Shown here piece by piece: positions 1 to 3,720 of a stretch of DNA of 6,003 nt (position 1 is the first letter of the stretch; every line of letters starts with the position of its first letter). A program made the translations under genes and the position numbers. The stretch is from Pseudomonadota bacterium (GTDB lineage Bacteria > Pseudomonadota > Gammaproteobacteria > Xanthomonadales > Xanthomonadaceae): positions 1 through 6,003 of the forward strand of contig JAEXNZ010000523.1 in the NCBI GenBank assembly GCA_023439425.1. Direction: 5' to 3'. Below the pieces are notes generated by a model. It ran no database searches, was not told the DNA's origin, and saw nothing but the letters and a program-made list of their open reading frames with translations.

Positions 1-1
1 C

Positions 2-895
2 TTCCTGGCCGAGTACGCGGCCGGCCGCACCCCCAACCCGGACGTGCTGTGCAACCGCGAAGTGAAGTTCAAACACTTTCTGGATGCCGCCCGCGAACTG
101 GGGGCCGAACGCATCGCGACCGGCCACTATGCCCGGGTCGCCCAGGTGGGCGGGCACTGGGCGCTGCTGCGCGGTGCCGACCGCAGCAAGGACCAGAGCT
201 ATTTCCTGCACCAGCTGGGCCAGGCCCAGCTCGCCGCCCCCCTGTTCCCGATCGGCGACCTGCAGAAGAACGACCTGCGCCGGATCGCCCGCGATGCGCG
301 GCTGCCGACACACGCCAAGAAAGATTCCACCGGCATCTGCTTCATCGGCGAGCGTGATTTCCGCGAATTCCTCGGCCGTTACCTGCCCGCGCGCAGCGGC
401 GAGATCCACGACCCGCAGGGCAACGTGATTGCCCAGCACCCCGGCGTTTTCTACTTCACGCTCGGCCAGCGCGAAGGCCTGAACATCGGCGGCGTGCGCG
501 GTCGCCCGGCCGCGCCCTGGTATGTCGTCGGCAAGGACGTGGCCAGCAACGTGCTGTACGTCGACCAGGACCGCGAGAGCCCGTGGATGCAGTCCACCCG
601 CCTGCATTCGGAAGTGGCGCACTGGATTGCCGGGGCGCCGCCGGCCCGGCGGTTCGAATGCACCGCGCAGACCCGTTACCGTCAACCGGACGAGCCGTGC
701 ACGGTGGAGGTGCGCGATGATGGCACGCTGGACGTCCGCTTCGTCCAGCCGCAGCGGGCCGTCACCCCCGGTCAATCCCTGGTGCTGTATGACAACGAGG
801 TCTGCCTGGGTGGTGCCGTGATCGCCGCCACCGACGCCCCGCTGGAACAGCGGCTGCGGACCACCCCTTCTCCTTTTGAGGTAACTGCTGCATGA
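2..895 (+). CDS. mnmA: tRNA-specific 2-thiouridylase MnmA (5' truncated by window edge)
   Basis: MnmA adds sulfur to C2 of the wobble uridine U34 in tRNA Lys, Glu and Gln in the cytoplasm. It uses ATP to adenylate the base and sulfur relayed from IscS through the Tus proteins. The frame is open from base 2, and the first residues read FLAEYAAGRTPNPDVLCN, so the true start lies to the left. The visible 297 residues compare with roughly 370 in the family; the missing part holds the N-terminal ATP-binding P-loop. The PNPDVLC segment carries the conserved Asp and catalytic Cys (Cys codon 50-52; Asp99 and Cys102 in E. coli). The second catalytic Cys lies in DSTGICFIGERDF (codon 338-340; Cys199 in E. 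coli). ATGHYARV and KDQSYFLHQL are further family motifs. The C-terminal part (about 560-895) is the beta-barrel region. It ends in an ATGA overlap with hflD. Identification is secure; only the N-terminus is unseen. Confidence 0.97.
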   Translation, partial: FLAEYAAGRTPNPDVLCNREVKFKHFLDAARELGAERIATGHYARVAQVGGHWALLRGADRSKDQSYFLHQLGQAQLAAPLFPIGDLQKNDLRRIARDARLPTHAKKDSTGICFIGERDFREFLGRYLPARSGEIHDPQGNVIAQHPGVFYFTLGQREGLNIGGVRGRPAAPWYVVGKDVASNVLYVDQDRESPWMQSTRLHSEVAHWIAGAPPARRFECTAQTRYRQPDEPCTVEVRDDGTLDVRFVQPQRAVTPGQSLVLYDNEVCLGGAVIAATDAPLEQRLRTTPSPFEVTAA

Positions 896-1506
896 GTTTT
901 TCCGTCGACGACCGTGTGCTTGCGCTGGCCGGTATTGCCCAGGCCCTGCAGCAGGTGCGCCGTATCGCCGAAACCGGGCATTCAGAGGCCAGCGTGGTCC
1001 GCACCGCCATCGACAGCGTGTTCCGGATTGATGCCGACAGCCCGCAGGCCATTTACGGCAATGCCGCCCAGCTCGCCCCCGGCCTGCGCCTGCTGCACAA
1101 CTACTTCCGCAACCAGGGCCAGGACGAGATCCTGCCGCGGCTGGCGCTGGCCGTGCTGCAGCTGGAGCGCACCTTCGTGCGCAATGGTGACGTGGTTGGC
1201 GCGGTCAGCGAGGGCATCGCCCGCGCCCAGCGCCAGGCCGCCGAACTGGGCGACAGCGCGCATCCGGACGTGCTGGCGGCGCTGGGGGCGCTGTACGCCG
1301 ACACCATCAGCCACCTCAAGCCGCGGGTGATGGTCCAGGGCAACCCGCACTACCTGGGCCAGGCCGGGGTCATCGCCGAGATCCGCGCCCTGCTGCTGGC
1401 CGCGGTGCGTTCGGCGGTCCTGTGGCGGCAGACCGGTGGGCAGTACTGGGACTTCCTGATCTCGCGCAAGGCGATGGTCGAGGCCGTGGACCGCCATTTG
1501 CGTTGA
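892..1506 (+). CDS. hflD: HflD, high frequency lysogenization protein homolog
   Basis: A 204-residue protein matching HflD (E. coli 213 residues) along its length. Recognisable stretches are the N-terminal LALAGIAQALQQVRRIAETGH, the central LAVLQLERTFVRN, LGALYADTISHLKPRVMVQGNPHYL, and the C-terminal LLLAAVRSAVLWRQTGGQ. In E. coli HflD is an all-helical protein at the cytoplasmic face of the inner membrane that interacts with phage lambda CII and affects lysogenization; its own housekeeping role is unclear. The start ATG shares bases with the mnmA stop (ATGA), and a Shine-Dalgarno GAGGT at 878-882 sits 9 bases upstream inside the mnmA end. Together these fix the start and imply translational coupling. 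The mnmA-hflD order is conserved with E. coli, where purB follows; purB is absent here. A SMAG hairpin begins 13 bases after the stop. Confidence 0.94.
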   Translation: MSFSVDDRVLALAGIAQALQQVRRIAETGHSEASVVRTAIDSVFRIDADSPQAIYGNAAQLAPGLRLLHNYFRNQGQDEILPRLALAVLQLERTFVRNGDVVGAVSEGIARAQRQAAELGDSAHPDVLAALGALYADTISHLKPRVMVQGNPHYLGQAGVIAEIRALLLAAVRSAVLWRQTGGQYWDFLISRKAMVEAVDRHLR

Positions 1507-1519
1507 CCCAAACGGCGGC

Positions 1520-1542
1520 GTAGAGCCACGCCCTGCGTGGCT
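1520..1542 (+). repeat. SMAG/GTAG-type REP palindrome downstream of hflD
   Basis: GTAG (1520-1523) is followed by a perfect 8-bp stem, AGCCACGC (1524-1531) and GCGTGGCT (1535-1542), with a 3-base loop. This is the form of the SMAG repeats known from Stenotrophomonas: a GTAG tetranucleotide at the foot of a short palindrome, thought to be spread by REP-associated tyrosine transposases. It lies just past the hflD stop and could stabilise or end the mnmA-hflD transcript; there is no T-tract. Confidence 0.85.
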
Positions 1543-1579
1543 GCGGGGTGTGGATACGACGAAATTTGTGCACCGCCGC

Positions 1580-1606
1580 TAAAGCAAACGGGGGTACGGC
1601 CGATAC
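1580..1606 (+). promoter_or_regulatory. Sigma-28 (FliA) flagellar promoter
   Basis: TAAAGCAA (1580-1587), an 11-base spacer (1588-1598) and GCCGATAC (1599-1606) match the FliA consensus TAAAGTTT-N11-GCCGATAA. The -35 core TAAAG is intact, the -10 matches 7 of 8 bases, and the spacing is exact. Transcription would start near 1612-1614, about 22 bases before the ATG at 1635. The site therefore places the downstream chemoreceptor-like gene in the class 3 flagellar/chemotaxis regulon. It also argues against the in-frame GTG at 1548, which lies upstream of the promoter. Confidence 0.82.
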
Positions 1607-1634
1607 ATTCACCGTGCACCTCCCGAGAACGTCC

Positions 1635-2825
1635 ATGTACTCACGCATTTTCATCCGTCTGGCCGCCCCCCTGGTCCTGACCCTCCTGCTCCCCCTGGCC
1701 ATTGGCCTGGACTGGCCTGCCGCACTGCGCTGGGCGATCCTGACCACGATGACGCTCAGCTGGCTGGGCTTTGCCTGGTGGACCACCCGCGCCCAGGCGC
1801 AGCGGTCCCCCGAGCATGCCCGCATCCTGCGCGAACAGGATCAGCTGCTGACCGAACTGCGCCAGTTCGTCGGCAATGAAATTGAAGGTTCGCGCGGTGA
1901 AGTGGAACGCGCCCGTGACCTGATCCGCCACGCGGTAGGCGGTCTGGGCAGCAGCTTCGACGCGATGAACCGCAAGTCCCGCCAGCAGAGCCAGGCGCTG
2001 GCCCGCATTGTCGACCGCGCCGGTGAAGATGGCGGTGCCGGCGTTGACGTGGCCCGTTTCGCCCAGCACGCCAGCCACCGTATGGAACAGCTGGTGGAAG
2101 CGCTGGAACAGGTCAGCGGCCAGAGCAGCACCACCGTGCAGCACATCGATCAGATGGCGCAGCACCTGGACGGCATCTTCGCGCTGCTGGAAGACGTGAA
2201 GTCGATCGCCGACCAGACCAACCTGCTGGCCCTGAACGCCGCCATTGAAGCGGCCCGCGCAGGCGAAGCCGGCCGTGGCTTTGCGGTGGTGGCCGATGAA
2301 GTCCGCAACCTGTCCGAGCGTTCGACCACCTTCAACGAGCAGATCCGCAAGCTGGCACACAGCTCCAAGGACGCCATCGCCAAGGTCCGCGAAACCGTCT
2401 CGCACATGGCCTCGCGCGACATGGACCGCTCCCGCGAAGCGCGTCACGAAGCGGCGGCGATGCTGGACAACGTGGCCCAGATCAATGCGTCGCTGGGTGA
2501 CGGCATGCGTGAGATTTCCGAATGCGGCCGTGCGATTGACAGCAGCGTGGCCGAAGCGGTCCGCGCCCTGCAGTTCGAAGACATCGCCACCCAGGCCCTG
2601 GGCGGCGTGCACACCCACCTGGACCGTCTGACCTCGATCAACCGCGAAGCGCTGGCCCTGCAGGAGCTGCTACACCGTAACGGCGGCGTGTTCGACGAGG
2701 AGATCGTCAGCGCGCTGCAGCGTACCGGCAACCGCCTGCGCGACATGCGCGTGGAGTGGGAGCGCCCGCCGCACAAGGCGGTCGCGCAACAGAACATGTC
2801 GGCCGGCGCGGTCGAACTGTTCTGA
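1635..2825 (+). CDS. Sensorless methyl-accepting chemotaxis-like protein with CheZ-like C-terminal motif
   Basis: A 396-residue MCP-family protein. Two hydrophobic helices (about residues 9-25 and 31-49) are separated by only about five residues, so there is no periplasmic ligand-binding domain. No HAMP domain is evident after the second helix. Residues about 55-185 and 230-340 are charged, alanine-rich and probably coiled coil, flanking the conserved signalling hairpin tip at about 187-229 (ADQTNLLALNAAIEAARAGE, then GRGFAVVADEVRNLSERS), the contact site for CheA and CheW. Near the end, LQFEDIATQ (Asp316, Gln320) has the DxxxQ spacing of the CheZ phosphatase site (DFQDLTGQ in E. coli). There is no C-terminal NWETF-type tether for CheR. 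The start at 1635 is chosen because a FliA promoter ends at 1606; the frame is open upstream to a GTG at 1548, but that precedes the promoter. The Shine-Dalgarno is weak (CGAGAA near 1625). MCP membership is sure; the sensing role and the meaning of the CheZ-like motif are inference. Confidence 0.9.
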   Translation: MYSRIFIRLAAPLVLTLLLPLAIGLDWPAALRWAILTTMTLSWLGFAWWTTRAQAQRSPEHARILREQDQLLTELRQFVGNEIEGSRGEVERARDLIRHAVGGLGSSFDAMNRKSRQQSQALARIVDRAGEDGGAGVDVARFAQHASHRMEQLVEALEQVSGQSSTTVQHIDQMAQHLDGIFALLEDVKSIADQTNLLALNAAIEAARAGEAGRGFAVVADEVRNLSERSTTFNEQIRKLAHSSKDAIAKVRETVSHMASRDMDRSREARHEAAAMLDNVAQINASLGDGMREISECGRAIDSSVAEAVRALQFEDIATQALGGVHTHLDRLTSINREALALQELLHRNGGVFDEEIVSALQRTGNRLRDMRVEWERPPHKAVAQQNMSAGAVELF

Positions 2826-2858
2826 CCGGATGCACCCGGCCGGCAACGGCAACCCCAG

Positions 2859-2881
2859 CGGCCCCGGTACTCCCGGGGCCG
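2859..2881 (+). terminator. Candidate hairpin terminator after the chemoreceptor-like gene
   Basis: CGGCCCCGG (2859-2867) and CCGGGGCCG (2873-2881) form a perfect 9-bp GC stem with a 5-base loop, beginning 34 bases after the stop codon. Outer pairing is possible between ATGCAC (2830-2835) and GTGCAT (2884-2889), and an alternative stem joins CAACGGC (2844-2850) with GCCGTTG (2878-2884). Only TTGTG follows, not a real T-tract, so termination would be inefficient or factor-assisted. It may also simply protect the 3' end of the mRNA. Confidence 0.55.
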
Positions 2882-2923
2882 TTGTGCATGCACAGCTTCC
2901 CCCAGCTTTGTAGATGACACCTC

Positions 2924-3199
2924 ATGCTGTTGAACGCCCCCAATGCAGCACTGATCGCCAGCACCGTCACCGAACACCCGGTCGACGCCGCGCGCCTGCC
3001 TGTCGCTCCAACCCCGCCGCCGAACGGCCGCGCACTGCTGCCGGTGCTGGAGCAGCTGGCCCAGCACGAACTTGCCCGCCTGGTCGCAGCACAACCTGCA
3101 CCCTCGCCCTCCCCCACGGCAGACCCCGCCTACGCCGGCCTCGCCTGGGACCTCGGCCTCAGCGGCGACGAGTTCGACCCGGTTGCACACGCTACGTAG
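2924..3199 (+). CDS. Hypothetical 91-residue proline-rich protein, stop codon inside a repeat
   Basis: I do not recognise this protein. Codons end mostly in G or C, and the product has an ordinary soluble composition: a helical-looking N-terminus (LLNAPNAALIAST), a proline-rich linker (PVAPTPPPNGR), a likely amphipathic helix (ALLPVLEQLAQHELARLVAAQ), a second Pro/Ser linker (PAPSPSPTADP) and an acidic tail (AWDLGLSGDEFDPV). There is no signal peptide, membrane helix or known catalytic motif. No good Shine-Dalgarno or promoter is visible in the 98 bases upstream, which hold a hairpin. The TAG stop (3197-3199) is part of the GTAG head of a SMAG repeat, and the last residues (AHAT) come from sequence at the repeat edge, so the original C-terminus may have been altered by repeat insertion. 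Read-through from the chemoreceptor-like gene could express it. It could also be a spurious ORF. Confidence 0.55.
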   Translation: MLLNAPNAALIASTVTEHPVDAARLPVAPTPPPNGRALLPVLEQLAQHELARLVAAQPAPSPSPTADPAYAGLAWDLGLSGDEFDPVAHAT

Positions 3200-3217
3200 A
3201 GCCGGGCTTGCCCGGCT
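3196..3217 (+). repeat. SMAG/GTAG REP palindrome, left end of the composite repeat
   Basis: GTAG (3196-3199) leads into a perfect 8-bp stem, AGCCGGGC (3200-3207) and GCCCGGCT (3210-3217), with a 2-base loop. It is preceded by CTAC, making the 8-base palindrome CTACGTAG (3192-3199). It supplies the stop codon of the preceding ORF and is repeated in inverted orientation at 3686-3707. Confidence 0.88.
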
Positions 3218-3264
3218 GCTGTTGGATCTGTGCGAAAAGCCGGTGGTCATCGGTTTCCGTGTTT

Positions 3265-3370
3265 GGGCGCACCGGGATGGATTTGCGGGACACGCCGTAA
3301 ACCCGTCCATGGGGGGTCGTAGAAAACATCCTTGTTTTCTACGGTCCCGCAAACCCATCCCGGCACGCCC
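3265..3370. repeat. Nested 27-base inverted repeat forming a long hairpin
   Basis: Bases 3265-3291 (starting GGGCGCACCGGGATGG) and 3344-3370 are inverted copies with 24 of 27 matches. The right arm directly abuts the central GTAG palindrome (3318-3343), while the left arm is separated from it by 26 unpaired bases. All three mismatches are C-A type on the plus strand and would become G-U pairs in a minus-strand RNA, so a minus-strand transcript could pair along all 27 positions. The same core, GGGATGG, recurs in the right arm of the outer repeat. Confidence 0.78.
3318..3343. repeat. AT-rich palindrome with GTAG at both ends
   Basis: An 11-bp perfect stem (CGTAGAAAACA at 3318-3328 with its complement at 3333-3343) closes a 4-base loop, TCCT. 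Unlike the SMAG elements in this window, its stem interior is A/T rich. It carries CGTAG at one foot and CTACG at the other, so it reads as GTAG-headed on both strands. A run of four T within the right arm (3335-3338) is part of the stem, so this is not a classic terminator. Confidence 0.75.
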
Positions 3371-3563
3371 CAGACAATTGGCCGGTGGCCATTGGAATTG
3401 CCAAATCAACCGCGATGTCGATTTGGGGTCATGCGTTCCCGGATGTTGGGGATTTCACGGCGATCGTCTGTCGACCGATCCCACCGGAGCTACGTGCTTT
3501 TGATCTTCGATGGCCACCGACCTTCTGTCGATGGCGGGTCGGGGTGGGCTGGAGGGGGCGTGA

Positions 3564-3579
3564 GCCGCATGGATGCGGC
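3564..3579. repeat. Small GC hairpin inside the composite repeat
   Basis: GCCGCAT (3564-3570) and ATGCGGC (3573-3579) form a perfect 7-bp stem with a 2-base loop. It marks the inner edge of the right-hand repeat module. The related left-hand module has a similar CATGGA-like edge in inverted orientation near 3305-3312. Confidence 0.5.
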
Positions 3580-3592
3580 GATCGAGGCTACA

Positions 3593-3613
3593 GGGACGTA
3601 CTTGCGCCGTCCC
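3593..3613. repeat. Second small hairpin inside the composite repeat
   Basis: GGGACG (3593-3598) and CGTCCC (3608-3613) pair across a 9-base loop. The segment lies in the right-hand module and has no clear partner in the left-hand one, so it accounts for part of the length difference between the two copies. Confidence 0.45.
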
Positions 3614-3685
3614 CCGGAACGCCCATCCCGATCCGCCAAAACCAGTGAACCGATGACCACCGGCTGTTCGCCAAAGACCAACAGC

Positions 3686-3707
3686 AGCCGGGCAAGCCCG
3701 GCTCTAC
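3686..3707 (-). repeat. SMAG/GTAG REP palindrome at the 3' end of the TonB receptor gene
   Basis: AGCCGGGC (3686-3693) and GCCCGGCT (3696-3703) form an 8-bp stem with a 2-base loop, followed by CTAC (3704-3707), the complement of GTAG. It is the inverted twin of the element at 3196-3217. In the receptor transcript it falls within about 14 bases of the stop codon, where it could protect the mRNA end or help stop transcription. Confidence 0.88.
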
Positions 3708-3720
3708 GTAGTGGTGTCGG

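Larger units (their letters stand above)
3192..3711. repeat. Composite inverted-repeat region bounded by SMAG palindromes, no convincing gene
   Basis: The two ends of this 520-base stretch are inverted copies. Bases 3192-3225 match the reverse complement of 3678-3711 perfectly (34 of 34). Bases 3238-3255 match 3648-3665 perfectly (18 of 18). Over 89 ungapped bases (3192-3280 against 3623-3711) a hand count gives 76 matches. The central part holds a second, nested inverted repeat (3265-3370) and small hairpins. Weak ORFs cross it on both strands, but they run straight through palindromes and have no recognisable domains, so I call none of them a gene. It lies between two converging genes. It is best read as two diverged copies of one intergenic repeat module placed head to head, each ending in a SMAG element. 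No flanking target-site duplication is visible, and nothing encodes a transposase. Confidence 0.8.

Noticed and set aside
1548..1634. Upstream GTG start giving a 425-residue chemoreceptor-like protein
   Set aside because: It lies before the FliA promoter and right after a SMAG palindrome; the extra 29 residues look like translated intergenic sequence, and the hydrophobic N-terminus begins at the ATG at 1635.
1641..2618. 325-codon minus-strand ORF opposite the chemoreceptor-like gene
   Set aside because: It is antisense to unmistakable MCP signalling-domain sequence and has no recognisable domain.
3072..3503. Plus-strand ORF running from the 91-residue gene across the repeat
   Set aside because: It is out of frame with the better-supported ORF at its start and passes through three palindromes; the composition is Arg/Pro-rich as expected for a shadow frame.
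3490..3681. Minus-strand 63-codon ORF in the repeat region
   Set aside because: It starts inside the inverted repeat and its first residues (EQPVVIG) are just the translation of an arm that also gives KPVVIG on the other side; no independent support for a gene.
3192..3711. Insertion sequence or CRISPR array
   Set aside because: There is no transposase, no clear target-site duplication, and no regularly spaced direct repeats; the structure is inverted, not tandem.
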